A stretch of 64,000 nt of DNA from Treponema sp. (GTDB lineage: Bacteria; Spirochaetota; Spirochaetia; Treponematales; Treponemataceae), in contig JAFZLA010000071.1 of assembly GCA_017551705.1 (NCBI GenBank), positions 1-64,000 of the forward strand, given 5' to 3'. How positions within the stretch are numbered: the stretch's first letter is position 1; each line of letters starts with the position of its first letter. The notes below the pieces were generated by a model, which ran no database searches, had not been told where the DNA came from, and worked only from the letters and a program-made list of their open reading frames with translations. Below are positions 50,782-60,455 of the stretch, piece after piece. A program made the translations under genes and the position numbers.

Positions 50782-51225
50782 ATGAGCTTGTTGACTGGCG
50801 AGTATTCGACAACATTGGACGAAAAGGGAAGGATCTCTCTTCCGGCCAAAATTAAGGCCGCGATTGACTGCGGTTCCTTGGTTGTCACACGCGGCTTTGA
50901 CAAGTGCCTTTGGCTTTTTACTCCCGACGAATGGGAAAAAATCAGCTCTTCAGTTATGGAAAAGGCGTCACCCTTCAATCCGCAGCACCGTTCGGTTTTG
51001 AGGCATTTGATTTCGCCCGCGACCGACATTGAGATTGACAAAAGCGGCCGCCTTTCTATTGGACAGACCTTGCGCGAGAGCGCCGGTTTGACAAAGGATT
51101 GCGTGCTTTTGGGCGTCAACAAGTATATGGAGCTTTGGGACGCAAAGACTTACGAAGAGTACTTGGAGGCCAACGCCTCTTCAATTGACGGAGCGGCCGA
51201 GGAATTGGGCGCGATTGTTTTTTGA
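50782..51225 (+). CDS. mraZ: MraZ transcriptional regulator
   Basis: A 147-residue protein with two AbrB-like MraZ domains, LLTGEYSTTLDEKGRISLPAKI at the N-terminus and ATDIEIDKSGRLSIGQTLRE in the second half. It regulates the division cluster by binding the GTGG repeats upstream. The start is uncertain: ATG 50782 is the simplest, but TTG 50788 would have a better spacing to GTGGA and give the canonical MLTGEYS N-terminus. Confidence 0.9.
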   Translation: MSLLTGEYSTTLDEKGRISLPAKIKAAIDCGSLVVTRGFDKCLWLFTPDEWEKISSSVMEKASPFNPQHRSVLRHLISPATDIEIDKSGRLSIGQTLRESAGLTKDCVLLGVNKYMELWDAKTYEEYLEANASSIDGAAEELGAIVF

Positions 51226-51261
51226 TAACTAGCCATCAGGCTTGATATATAGGGTGGGAAA

Positions 51262-52254
51262 ATGACGCCGGTACATGTTCCGGTTCTCTTGGCGGAATGT
51301 TTGGAGGAGCTTTCGCCGGTTGGGGAACCGTTTGAAAAGGACGCTTTTATGATTGACTCGACCTTGGGGGAAGGCGGCCATAGCGAAGCGTTCTTAAAAA
51401 TGTATCCGGGCGTGAAAATTTGCGGACTTGACGCTGACAAGGCGATTCAGGCCCGCGCTAGGGAAAGGCTTTCTGTCTTTGGCGACAGGATGTCTTTTTA
51501 CAACGGGTGGTTCAACGATTTTTATTCTGACTATCCGCAAAATTTGCCTAAGCCGAACTTGATTTTGTTCGACCTGGGCATTTCGATTTTTCATTACGAA
51601 TTGTCCGGCCGCGGCTTTTCGTTTAGGAATGACGAACCTTTGGACATGCGGATCGATCCGTCAAAGGGGAGGAGCGCGGCCGACATCGTGAACGAAAGTT
51701 CCGAGCGCGACTTGGCCGACTTGATTTACCTTTACGGCGAAGAAAAGTTGAGCCGCCGCATCGCAAAGGCGATTGTGGAGGCGCGGTCCTCGGCCAGGAT
51801 TGAGTCGAGCGCCGCCCTTGCCCAAATCATTGAGGGCGCGGTTGGCGCAAGGTACGCGCGCGAAAAAATTCACCCGGCCACAAGGACTTTTCAAGCCTTG
51901 AGGATTGCGGTGAACGACGAGTTGGGGCATTTGCCTAGGGCGCTTTTTGACGCCTTTAATGCCTTGGCCGCCGGCGGAAAAATGGGCGTGATTACATTCC
52001 ATTCCCTTGAGGACAGGATTGTAAAGAACTTTTTCCGCAATTTGGCAAAGGAATGTGTTTGCCCGCCCAACGCTCCAAAGTGCGTTTGCGGCGGAAAGGC
52101 CTGCGCCGAGCTTTTGACAAGAAAGCCGCTCGGGCCAAGCGACAAAGAGATAAAGGAAAATTCTCCTTCCCGCAGCGCCAAGCTTAGGGTGGTGAGAAAA
52201 ATTATTGACGCGGGCGAAAATCGCCTGGCCGGTTTGGAGGCGGCGCAAAAATGA
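51262..52254 (+). CDS. rsmH: 16S rRNA m4C1402 methyltransferase
   Basis: A 330-residue RsmH (MraW). It has the family start HVPVLLAECLEEL, a SAM-binding STLGEGGHSEAFL loop, LFDLGISIFHYE, and SFRNDEPLDMRID. It methylates N4 of C1402 in the ribosomal P site. It follows mraZ by 36 bp and overlaps ftsL by ATGA. Confidence 0.95.
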   Translation: MTPVHVPVLLAECLEELSPVGEPFEKDAFMIDSTLGEGGHSEAFLKMYPGVKICGLDADKAIQARARERLSVFGDRMSFYNGWFNDFYSDYPQNLPKPNLILFDLGISIFHYELSGRGFSFRNDEPLDMRIDPSKGRSAADIVNESSERDLADLIYLYGEEKLSRRIAKAIVEARSSARIESSAALAQIIEGAVGARYAREKIHPATRTFQALRIAVNDELGHLPRALFDAFNALAAGGKMGVITFHSLEDRIVKNFFRNLAKECVCPPNAPKCVCGGKACAELLTRKPLGPSDKEIKENSPSRSAKLRVVRKIIDAGENRLAGLEAAQK

Positions 52255-52538
52255 AAGGCAAGAATCTTGGCTGGAAAATATTTACTATTATTTGCGCCGC
52301 GCTGGTGCCGCTCTTGTTCGCGCTCAACGCGATGCAAGCCGCGCGCTATATGAAAGTTCAAAACGAGGTCAAGGCCCTTGAACAAAAGCAAGTGGAATTG
52401 GTCGAAGAAAACAAGCGCTTGATAACGGACATAAGCCTCTTGTCAAGCGGCGAACGGATAGGCAAGATTGCCGAAGAGGAGCTCGGAATGCGCAAAGCCG
52501 AGTCTGAAGAAATTGTGCGCGTTGAAATGCGGCGGTGA
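52251..52538 (+). CDS. ftsL: FtsL-like division protein
   Basis: A 95-residue protein with one membrane segment (about 8-28) followed by a coiled coil (KVQNEVKALEQKQVELVEEN), then an EEELGMRKAESEE end. Its size, topology and place between rsmH and murF identify it as FtsL; the sequence itself is poorly conserved in this family. It should bind FtsQ/DivIB in the divisome. Confidence 0.8.
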   Translation: MKGKNLGWKIFTIICAALVPLLFALNAMQAARYMKVQNEVKALEQKQVELVEENKRLITDISLLSSGERIGKIAEEELGMRKAESEEIVRVEMRR

Positions 52539-52578
52539 GCCGCAAGATGAGCGGCGCTCCGGCTAGGGACGCCGCTTA

Positions 52579-54078
52579 ATGGGTTTAAAAATGGGTGGGG
52601 AAGATTTAAAGGCCAACAGCCTTTTGACATTTGACGAACTCTTGGAAAGCGTGTACGGAAGGTACATCGGCTTTGCGGGCGGCGGAGCCAAAGTTTTTGG
52701 CTTTACATCAGTCGCCACGGATTCCAGGAACGTCGAGCCCGGAAGCCTTTTTGTTCCCCTTGTCGGCGAAAAGCAGGACGGCCACCGCTTTATTCCAGAG
52801 GCGCTTGCCGCCGGAGCGACCGCGGTTTTTGTAACCGACTCTGTTTACCAAAACAACACAAAATATTTTATGGACTTGGCCGCCGAGGATTTGAACATAA
52901 CCTTTATCGCGGTCGAAAACAATTTGACGGCCTTGCAAAACGCCGCCCGCGCCTACGTTCAAAAGTTCCCTAACTTGATTAAAATTGGAATCACCGGTTC
53001 CAGCGGAAAGACAACCACAAAAGAAATTTTGGCCTCGATTTTAAGAGAAAAATACAACGTAATCGCCACCGAAGGAAACTTCAATTCCGAGACGGGCCTT
53101 CCGTTGAGCGTGTTTAAAATTCGCGCCGAGCACCAGGTTGGCGTTTTTGAAATGGGCATGAACCGCAAGGACGAAATTGGCGAAATCGCCCGCGTCTTGG
53201 CTCCCAACTACGCCATCATCACCAACATCGGCAACGCCCACATTGGAATTTTGGGAAGCCGCGAAAACATCGCCGAAGAAAAGAAAAAGATTTTTAAGTA
53301 CATAAACGAAGACGGCGCGGCCTTTGTTCCCGACGAAGACGACTTTGCCAATTTCTTGTTGGAAGGCGTCAAGGGAAAGCGCGTTCGCTACGGAAAGAAC
53401 GTTCCCGAAAGTCAAAGCGGAGTTCAGTTTATCAGCAACGACGGAATCAGCGGAACCCGCTTTGCCATTGACGGCCAAGAGGTTCGTTTGGGCATTCCCG
53501 GCCTTTACAATTACACCAACGCGCTTGGCTGCATAGCGCTGGCCAAGACTTTGGGATTGTCCGCCAAAGAAATTTGCGCCGGCCTAAAGAAAGTCAAGTC
53601 TGTTGACGGCCGAGGAAACGTAATTGCAATAAACACCAAAAAGAATTCCAAAGGGGAAAGTAAAAAAGTTATGTTGATGTACGATTGCTACAACGCAAAT
53701 CCGGACTCGATGGAAAAGGCGCTTAACCTCTGCGGCTCGCTCGAAACAAAGGGCAGGATGATTTTTGTTTTGGGCGACATGAAGGAATTGGGAGACGTTT
53801 CGGCCCAGGAGCATTCAAGAATCGGCGCTTTGGCCACTTTGAGCAAGCCCAGCTTGATTGTTTTTGTTGGTCCCGAGATGGAGAACGGAGCCAAAGCCGC
53901 CAAGCTTTCGGGTTTTGTCAATGTAAAATATTTTCCGACAGCCGACGTCGACAAGGTAAGCTCTTGCGTTTTGGAATACGCGCAGGACGACGACTTTATT
54001 TTGCTCAAGGCGTCGCATTCGATGAACTTTGACTTGATTGCCCAAAAAATTAGCGAAAGGGAGGACGCGTCAGCTTAA
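52579..54078 (+). CDS. murF: UDP-MurNAc-tripeptide-D-Ala-D-Ala ligase
   Basis: A 499-residue Mur ligase of the MurF type, adding D-Ala-D-Ala to the cytoplasmic peptidoglycan precursor. N-terminal domain with VATDSRNVEPGSLFVPL, ATP-binding GITGSSGKTTTKE near residue 138, EMGMNRKDEIGEIA, and the C-terminal domain with YDCYNANPDSMEKAL. ATG 52579 lacks a good ribosome site, and ATG 52591 is an alternative. The upstream gap of 40 bp holds nothing visible. Confidence 0.93.
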   Translation: MGLKMGGEDLKANSLLTFDELLESVYGRYIGFAGGGAKVFGFTSVATDSRNVEPGSLFVPLVGEKQDGHRFIPEALAAGATAVFVTDSVYQNNTKYFMDLAAEDLNITFIAVENNLTALQNAARAYVQKFPNLIKIGITGSSGKTTTKEILASILREKYNVIATEGNFNSETGLPLSVFKIRAEHQVGVFEMGMNRKDEIGEIARVLAPNYAIITNIGNAHIGILGSRENIAEEKKKIFKYINEDGAAFVPDEDDFANFLLEGVKGKRVRYGKNVPESQSGVQFISNDGISGTRFAIDGQEVRLGIPGLYNYTNALGCIALAKTLGLSAKEICAGLKKVKSVDGRGNVIAINTKKNSKGESKKVMLMYDCYNANPDSMEKALNLCGSLETKGRMIFVLGDMKELGDVSAQEHSRIGALATLSKPSLIVFVGPEMENGAKAAKLSGFVNVKYFPTADVDKVSSCVLEYAQDDDFILLKASHSMNFDLIAQKISEREDASA

Positions 54079-54079
54079 A

Positions 54080-55300
54080 ATGAGCGGATACAATTTTTAT
54101 CCTGACAAACCTCTTTCTCAATACAAAAAAAGCGACACCGGCTTGATTGTCTCAATCATTTTGCTTTGGGGCCTTGGAGTCGGCGCCTTGTATTTTTGCT
54201 CTTCCGCTTACAGCGGAAAAATGCTTGGCGGCGAGTTCGCACTTGTCAAGCGGCAGTTGGCGGCAAGCCTTGTGGGATTCGCCGGCCTGGCCTTTTTTGC
54301 CTTTATGCCGTTTTCTAAAATCAGAAAGCTTTTGCCGCTTTTGATGTTGGTTACAGTGATTCTTTTGCTGGCCACTTTTGTTCCAGCCTTTAACGAGGAG
54401 AGGAACGGAGCCAAGCGCTGGGTAAAGCTTTTGTTCTTTAGATTCCAGCCGTCAGAGCTTGCCAAGTTTGCCTTGGTCTTGTATTTGGCCAACTTTTTTG
54501 ACAAGTACCAAAAGCAAAAGGACAACGACGAGCGCAGCGTGTTCCCCGCCGTTATGGTGATGACGCTTTTTGTTTCTTTGATTTTTGCGCAAAAAGATTT
54601 TTCGACAGGCTTGTTCTTGTTCTTGATTTGCTTGCTTTTGTTCTTTATCAGCGGAATAAAGACTTTGTGGTTGATACCGATGGCGGTCATTGGAATTCCC
54701 GCCGTCGCGATGATGATTGTTTGGGAGCCCTACCGCATGGAGCGCATCGCGGGCTTTTTGCATCCCGAGCAGTTTGGCCAAGGCGTCAACTACCAGACCA
54801 ACGCTTCGCTAAGGGCGATAAGCGCCGGCGGTTTTTGGGGTCAGGGAATCGGAAGCGGCTTGGCAAAGCTTAGCAGCATTCCCGAAGTTCAGGCTGACTA
54901 TATTTTTGCGGGCTGGACCGAGGCGATGGGCTTTATTGGCGTGGCGCTCTATTTTATTATTTTGTGCGTTTTTGCCTACCGAGCCTACAAGGTTTCGTTC
55001 ATGTGCCCAAGCCGTTTTGGAGCCATCGGAACATTTGGCTGCGCGTCGGCGATTTTGTTCCAGTCTTTGGCCAATGTCGCGGTTGTTTGCGGAGCGATTC
55101 CTTCGACAGGAATTCCGCTTCCGTTTTTTAGCGCCGGCGGTTCGTCGATGATTGTCAGCCTTTGCATGTGCGGCTTTATGATCAACGCCGCCCGCGGAGA
55201 CAAAGACGCGGACATTGAAGAAGATTATTATAATTATAACGAAAACGAAGATAATGAACTAAAAGTATTGAACGAGGCGGGAGAGTATGAGCGACTATAG
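54080..55300 (+). CDS. ftsW: FtsW-type SEDS glycosyltransferase
   Basis: A 406-residue SEDS protein with about ten membrane segments. Typical are RNGAKRWVKLLFFRFQPSELAK, QKDFSTGLFLF and the C-terminal STGIPLPFFSAGGSSM. It polymerises septal peptidoglycan together with a class B PBP. The division gene context favours FtsW over RodA. ATG 54080 follows the murF stop by one base; an earlier ATG at 54038 overlaps murF. The C-terminal tail is acidic with many Glu/Tyr/Asn residues. Confidence 0.93.
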   Translation: MSGYNFYPDKPLSQYKKSDTGLIVSIILLWGLGVGALYFCSSAYSGKMLGGEFALVKRQLAASLVGFAGLAFFAFMPFSKIRKLLPLLMLVTVILLLATFVPAFNEERNGAKRWVKLLFFRFQPSELAKFALVLYLANFFDKYQKQKDNDERSVFPAVMVMTLFVSLIFAQKDFSTGLFLFLICLLLFFISGIKTLWLIPMAVIGIPAVAMMIVWEPYRMERIAGFLHPEQFGQGVNYQTNASLRAISAGGFWGQGIGSGLAKLSSIPEVQADYIFAGWTEAMGFIGVALYFIILCVFAYRAYKVSFMCPSRFGAIGTFGCASAILFQSLANVAVVCGAIPSTGIPLPFFSAGGSSMIVSLCMCGFMINAARGDKDADIEEDYYNYNENEDNELKVLNEAGEYERL

Positions 55301-56123
55301 CGCTGTGAGCGAATTTGACCAGTATATAATTAAAAAGCGTCCGGCAGAAAAAACTGACGACAAATTTATCAAGATGATGAAAATTGTCGTCGGAACTTTG
55401 TGCGGACTTCTTTTGCTTGAAATTCTTCTTTATAAATTTGTTCAGCCCAGCGTGCGGACGTCGCGCGTTGTTTTTGAGGGCCTCAAAACTTACACGGCGG
55501 AAGAGTTGAACCAAGAGATTCTTCCGTTTTGCCGCGGAAACTATTTTAGCTTTGACACAGCGGCCGTAGCCTCAAAGCTTTCGGCTGTAAGCGGAATCGA
55601 GTCTGTCGAAATCGAAAAGCGCTTTCCCGACAAGATTGTGGCTAGAGTCAAGGAGCGCCAAAGCGTCGCCATGACTTTTGTAAGCGACAACGGAAAGACG
55701 ATTCCCGTTCAAATCGACAAAAATTGCGTTTTGTTCGAGTGCGGCTCGGCTGGCGTTGACTCCTCCGTTCCGATTGTGTCGGGCATTCCTGTAGAATTCC
55801 TTTCGGGCGGAATGAGAATTCCCGCCAAGTACAGAACTTTGATTGACCAAATTGACCGCATCAGCTCCCTTCCGCAAAAGTATTTTGCCGCGGTTTCGGA
55901 GATTTGCGTGTTGCCCAAAAAGTACGGCAACTATGAATTGATGATAATTCCTGTAAATTCGCGGGCGCGAGTTTTGACCGATAGAGCCTTGAATGAAGAC
56001 GCGCTTCAGTATATGATGGTAGCGCTGGAAGTTGTAAACTCTATCGCGCCTAACGCAACTGAGATTGACTTGCGTTACGGTTCGGTTTCTTACAGAACGC
56101 CGCATGGAGGAAGTGTTGAGTGA
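55287..56123 (+). CDS. ftsQ: FtsQ/DivIB-type division protein
   Basis: A 278-residue bitopic protein: cytoplasmic 30 residues, one membrane segment (about 33-53), then a POTRA domain (SRVVFEGLKTYTAEELNQE) and a beta domain with IEKRFPDKIVARVKER, typical of FtsQ/DivIB. It links FtsL to the divisome. It starts inside ftsW with GGGAGA upstream and overlaps ftsA at its end. Confidence 0.9.
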   Translation: MSDYSAVSEFDQYIIKKRPAEKTDDKFIKMMKIVVGTLCGLLLLEILLYKFVQPSVRTSRVVFEGLKTYTAEELNQEILPFCRGNYFSFDTAAVASKLSAVSGIESVEIEKRFPDKIVARVKERQSVAMTFVSDNGKTIPVQIDKNCVLFECGSAGVDSSVPIVSGIPVEFLSGGMRIPAKYRTLIDQIDRISSLPQKYFAAVSEICVLPKKYGNYELMIIPVNSRARVLTDRALNEDALQYMMVALEVVNSIAPNATEIDLRYGSVSYRTPHGGSVE

Positions 56124-57354
56124 TATTATAGTTGGCCTTGACGTTGGAACAAGCGTCGTTCGCGTTGCTATTGGCGAATTGACAGCCGACGGAAAGATTG
56201 AAATTATCGGCCTTAGCCATAAAAAATCCCAAGGACTCAGAAACGGGGCGATCGTAAACCTTGAGGCCGCCAGCGCCATCATCAAGGAAGCGGTTGACGC
56301 CGCCGAGCAAAACGCCGGCTTTGAGGTTGAGTCTTGCGTGGCCGCCATCGGAGGTCCGCAAATTGAATGCAAAAACTCAAGGGGCCAGGCCGCCGTTTCA
56401 AAGCGCGGAAAAGACAATGGCGAGATTACAAGGGCCGACGTTGACCGCGTTATTGAAAACGCGCGCAGCATTCCGATAGCTCCCGACAAAGAAATATTGC
56501 ACGTAATTCCCAAGAGCTATACAGTGGACCAGGTTGACGGAATCAAAGATCCTATCAACATGATGGGAGTCCGCCTTGAAACAGAAATCCACATCGTTAC
56601 CGCTTCAAAGACCGCGATTCAAAACATCCGCGACTGCGTGAACCGCGCCGGCTACGACCTTGACCGCATCATGCAAAAAACGCTCGCCGCCGCCCAAGCG
56701 GTTGTCCACCAGGACGAGATGGAGCTTGGCTCGATTTTGATTGACTTGGGAGCCGGAACGACAGACGTTTTGGTTTTGCACAATGGCGCTCCTCTTACAA
56801 GCTTCTCGCTAAAGAACTGCGGCTACTACGTTACAAACGACATCGCGATTGTAAAAGGCATTCCGCCAGCCGCCGCCGAAGAAATCAAAGTCAACGACGG
56901 CTGCTGCTTTTTGGACATGCTTGACGACCCGCGCGAAGTTACGATTCCTGGCGTCGGCGGCCGACCGCCGGAGCTTTCAAGCCAGACAGAAATTTGCGAA
57001 ATCATCCAGCCCCGCATGGAAGAAATATTTATGACCGTCAGGAGCGAAATCGTCCGCAAGACCGATTTGACTCGCCTTAGCGGAAACATCATTCTTACCG
57101 GCGGCGGCGCGCAAATGGAAGGCGTTTTGGAATTGGCGATGAACGTGTTTGGAACAAAGGCCGTTCGTCTTGGAATTCCCGAAAGCCTTGGCGGAATCGA
57201 GGAAGATTACCGAAAGCCCGAATGGGCCACGGCAATCGGCTTGGTAGTTTCGCAAAAGGACGCGGTGATTCAAGCGGCCAAGGCGCCTAAAGCCAAAACG
57301 CGCCAGGGACCAAGCGGAAACATTTGGCAAAAACTTAAAAAGGCATTTTTTTAA
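56116..57354 (+). CDS. ftsA: Cell-division actin homologue FtsA
   Basis: A 412-residue actin-fold ATPase that tethers FtsZ to the membrane. It has [20 protein letters not shown] at the start, the phosphate-2 segment [14 protein letters not shown], and [19 protein letters not shown]. The C-terminal [12 protein letters not shown] is the amphipathic membrane-targeting helix. I choose the TTG at 56116: GGAGG lies 5 nt upstream, and the N-terminus then matches the family. An ATG at 56104 overlaps that ribosome site. It overlaps ftsQ by 8 bp. Confidence 0.93.
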   Translation: MSDIIVGLDVGTSVVRVAIGELTADGKIEIIGLSHKKSQGLRNGAIVNLEAASAIIKEAVDAAEQNAGFEVESCVAAIGGPQIECKNSRGQAAVSKRGKDNGEITRADVDRVIENARSIPIAPDKEILHVIPKSYTVDQVDGIKDPINMMGVRLETEIHIVTASKTAIQNIRDCVNRAGYDLDRIMQKTLAAAQAVVHQDEMELGSILIDLGAGTTDVLVLHNGAPLTSFSLKNCGYYVTNDIAIVKGIPPAAAEEIKVNDGCCFLDMLDDPREVTIPGVGGRPPELSSQTEICEIIQPRMEEIFMTVRSEIVRKTDLTRLSGNIILTGGGAQMEGVLELAMNVFGTKAVRLGIPESLGGIEEDYRKPEWATAIGLVVSQKDAVIQAAKAPKAKTRQGPSGNIWQKLKKAFF

Positions 57355-57386
57355 TTGTAGATATATACAGTGGGAGGAATAAAAAA

Positions 57387-58727
57387 ATGAGTTTGATGGA
57401 ACATTCAGTTGTTGACAATGAGGGCAAGACATTGCTTACGCCCAACCCGACAAAGATTAAGGTGGTCGGATGCGGCGGCGGCGGATCAAATGCCGTCAAC
57501 AGAATGATTGACGCCAAGATTCCTAACGTTGATTTTATCGTAATCAACACGGACTTGCAGGCGCTCAACTATTCGCGCGCCGAGACTAAGGTGGCCATTG
57601 GCCAAAAAGTCACAGGCGGTTTGGGAGCCGGAGCCAATCCTGACATTGGAGAGCAGGCTGCCGAAGAAGACAAGGAAAACATCAAGAACATCTTGGCCGG
57701 CGCCAACATGGTTTTTGTAACAGCCGGAATGGGCGGCGGAACTGGAACTGGTTCCGCTCCTGTAGTGGCCCGAATCGCGCACGAGATGGGCGCCTTGACA
57801 GTCGGCGTCGTAACGACTCCTTTTGACTTTGAAGGCTCTATAAGAATGAATGTCGCCAAAGCCGGAATCGAAAAGCTTCACAAAGAAGTTGACTCATTGA
57901 TTGTAATTCCCAACCAGCAGCTTATAAAGGTAATCGACAAAAAAGCGCCCATCACCCAGGCTTTCCGCGTGGCGGACGACGTTTTGCGCCACGGCGTTGA
58001 AGGCATCTCTCGCATAATCACAATGCCCGGCGAAGTGAACACAGACTTTGCCGACGTTACAGCCGCGATGAAGGGACAGGGCGACGCCTTGCTTGGCGTT
58101 GGACTTGGAAAGGGCGAGAACCGCGCGGTAGACGCGGCCACAAGCGCCATCAACAATCCTTTGCTCGAAGACATGAACATCGACGGAGCCAAGAACATTT
58201 TGATCAACGTTTCTTCTTGCGGAAACGTTTCGTTGAGCGAGACGGAAGAAATGGCCAAAATCATCACCGCCAGCGCCGATCCCAACAGCCGCGTATTCTG
58301 GGGCAATGTCGTTGATCCGACAATGGGCGAGGACGATTTGAGCGTAACTGTAATCGCAACCGGCTTCAACCAAATTTCAACTCCCGCTTCTGTAAAGGCC
58401 GCCGGCGTTGAAGAAAGCAAAAAGAACGGCAATGACAACCTCATGGATTGCGACGAATTTGACAGCCTTATGCGTGGTTCGGTCAACCACCAAAGAAAGG
58501 AAGTCAGCTTTGAACAGTACGGCGTTTTTGAGCGCTCTTCTTCAAACGAAGACAGCGAAGAAAGCGCCGAGGCCGGAACTTTGGGAAAAGATTTGGCCGC
58601 CTCGTACAGCGCCCGCCCAAGCCGCATGTCAATCGAGCCGCCGGAGGGCTTTAGCGCGAGCGACGACCTTTCTCAGCCGGCTTGCTGGAGAAACAGGGGC
58701 TTGAGCCGCGAAATCAATTTGCGCTAA
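57387..58727 (+). CDS. ftsZ: Cell-division GTPase FtsZ
   Basis: A 446-residue tubulin homologue forming the Z-ring. It has the [15 protein letters not shown] opening, the GTP-binding signature [11 protein letters not shown] and [14 protein letters not shown]. The C-terminal linker is long and acidic ([14 protein letters not shown]), and the usual conserved C-terminal peptide is not obvious (end: [10 protein letters not shown]). A strong GGGAGGAA site sits in a 32-bp gap after ftsA. Confidence 0.95.
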   Translation: MSLMEHSVVDNEGKTLLTPNPTKIKVVGCGGGGSNAVNRMIDAKIPNVDFIVINTDLQALNYSRAETKVAIGQKVTGGLGAGANPDIGEQAAEEDKENIKNILAGANMVFVTAGMGGGTGTGSAPVVARIAHEMGALTVGVVTTPFDFEGSIRMNVAKAGIEKLHKEVDSLIVIPNQQLIKVIDKKAPITQAFRVADDVLRHGVEGISRIITMPGEVNTDFADVTAAMKGQGDALLGVGLGKGENRAVDAATSAINNPLLEDMNIDGAKNILINVSSCGNVSLSETEEMAKIITASADPNSRVFWGNVVDPTMGEDDLSVTVIATGFNQISTPASVKAAGVEESKKNGNDNLMDCDEFDSLMRGSVNHQRKEVSFEQYGVFERSSSNEDSEESAEAGTLGKDLAASYSARPSRMSIEPPEGFSASDDLSQPACWRNRGLSREINLR

Positions 58728-58752
58728 GAGCGCAGAACTTTAGGTTTTGACG

Positions 58753-59655
58753 ATGACTTCAGATGAGGCGCTAAAAAAATTCTACGCCAATTTGATTATG
58801 GTTGACGGCCGGTCAGAATTGACGGCGCAAACATACAAAACGGCGGCTAAGGAATTTTTGGGCTATCTGGAGCGTCAAAATATAGATTTGCAAAAAGTGA
58901 CCGTCAAGGATTTGCTTTACTATTTGTCAAGCAGAAAGACTGACGGTTGCTCGGAGCTTACGCTTGCCAAGGACATAAGCGCCTTGCGCGCTCTCGGAGC
59001 CTTTTTGGTTTTGGAGAATGTCTGGCAGCAAAACGAAGCTCTTGTTTTGGACAGGCCCAAGGCCCGCAGGTCTTTGCCGCGGGTGTTGAGCGTCGATCAA
59101 GTCGATTCCTTGTTGGCTTCGATTGACACTTCGGACGACTTGGGCGTCAGGGACCGCGCGCTTTTTGAACTTATCTATTCTTGCGGCCTTAGAATCAGCG
59201 AAGCGGCTACGCTTCAAATCGGCAACTTGCATTTGAACGAAATGCTTTTGCTTGTTCGCGGAAAAGGCGACAAGGAAAGAATCGTTCCTTTTGGAGACGC
59301 GGCCAAGGAATGGCTTGAAAAGTATTTGAGCCAAGTCAGGCCGCGCTTGGTCGGAAAAAAAATCGTTCCGACTGTGTTTGTAAATTACAAGGGCGAGCCT
59401 ATCTCGCGCAAGGGCGTTTGGAAGCGCTTTAAGGAGCTCGAAGCCCTTACCGGAATTGACTGCAAGGTTCACACTTTGCGCCATTCCTTTGCCACCCATT
59501 TGCTTAGCGGGGGAGCGGACTTGCGAAGCGTTCAGGCTTTGCTGGGCCACTCGGATTTGGCCACGACGCAGATATACACTCACGTAAGCGATTCTGAGCT
59601 GCGTGACTATCATAAAGAGTATTTTCCCGGCCACGGTGAAAAAACTGGGAGTTGA
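58753..59655 (+). CDS. xerC: Tyrosine recombinase XerC-like
   Basis: A 300-residue tyrosine recombinase. Catalytic set: Arg147 (CGLRISEA), a Lys in RGKGDKER, His240 and Arg243 (HTLRHS), His266 (GHSD) and Tyr275 (IYTHV). It should resolve chromosome dimers at dif together with the second recombinase at 63666. Naming as XerC rather than XerD is by exclusion. It is in one run with ftsZ, 25 bp after it. Confidence 0.88.
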   Translation: MTSDEALKKFYANLIMVDGRSELTAQTYKTAAKEFLGYLERQNIDLQKVTVKDLLYYLSSRKTDGCSELTLAKDISALRALGAFLVLENVWQQNEALVLDRPKARRSLPRVLSVDQVDSLLASIDTSDDLGVRDRALFELIYSCGLRISEAATLQIGNLHLNEMLLLVRGKGDKERIVPFGDAAKEWLEKYLSQVRPRLVGKKIVPTVFVNYKGEPISRKGVWKRFKELEALTGIDCKVHTLRHSFATHLLSGGADLRSVQALLGHSDLATTQIYTHVSDSELRDYHKEYFPGHGEKTGS

Positions 59656-59657
59656 TT

Positions 59658-60380
59658 ATGAAAAAAATTATTTTGACATTCGCGGCGCTTGGCGTTTTGA
59701 TTTTGTCTTCTTGCACAAAGTCCAACAAGACAATCATAAGAATGCAGCACATAGAGGAGGGCGTGGCAAGCCCCACCAGCATAGAAGAATTGAAGGACGC
59801 GATTTCTAAATACGAAGAGCGCGTGGCCGACATCCAGCTTGCCAACGGACAAATAGGAATTTGGCACAAAATTCTTGCAACCCGCTACCTTGACAAAAAA
59901 ATGTACGGCGAGGCCCTCAAAAGCTTTCAGACAGCCTTGCAATACTATCCCGACAACCAAAACCTTTACTATTACGTGGGCCTCTGCGCGGGCTATATGT
60001 CGCACGCTTCGATGGATTTTGACGCGGACGGCTATTCCGAAAAGCGGGAGAACTACCTTAAGCTTAGCGAAGACGCCTACTTGCGCGCGATAGAGATTGA
60101 GCCAAGATACGCCCGCGCTCTTTACGGAATTTCGGTTTTGTACGTGTTTGAGCTTGGAGAGGACGAAAAGGCCATTCCTTACTTGGAAAAACTTTTGACA
60201 ATCGAAACAAAGAACATCGACGCGATGTTCGTTTTGGCCCGCGCTTATTACATGAACTACGACTTTGACAAGGCCGTCGAAATGTACGACAAAATCATTT
60301 CTTTGACAAAGTCCGCGGAACGCAAGGCCGAGGCTGAAGCCAACCGCGAGGTTGTCAAAAACGCCGCCTACCAAAATTAA
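59658..60380 (+). CDS. TPR lipoprotein
   Basis: A 240-residue lipoprotein (lipobox LILSSC) with at least three tetratricopeptide units, for example KKMYGEALKSFQTALQYYPD, then YLRAIEIEPRYARALYG, and FDKAVEMYDKIISL. It is probably a periplasmic scaffold or assembly factor acting with envelope or division proteins. It follows xerC by 2 bp and its place is part of the conserved gene order. Confidence 0.85.
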   Translation: MKKIILTFAALGVLILSSCTKSNKTIIRMQHIEEGVASPTSIEELKDAISKYEERVADIQLANGQIGIWHKILATRYLDKKMYGEALKSFQTALQYYPDNQNLYYYVGLCAGYMSHASMDFDADGYSEKRENYLKLSEDAYLRAIEIEPRYARALYGISVLYVFELGEDEKAIPYLEKLLTIETKNIDAMFVLARAYYMNYDFDKAVEMYDKIISLTKSAERKAEAEANREVVKNAAYQN

Positions 60381-60455
60381 AAAAAATATAAGTTTTTTCT
60401 AAAAATTTTATAAATTTTCCATAAAAATTTGTATCTTATATGTAGAGGAATTTTT

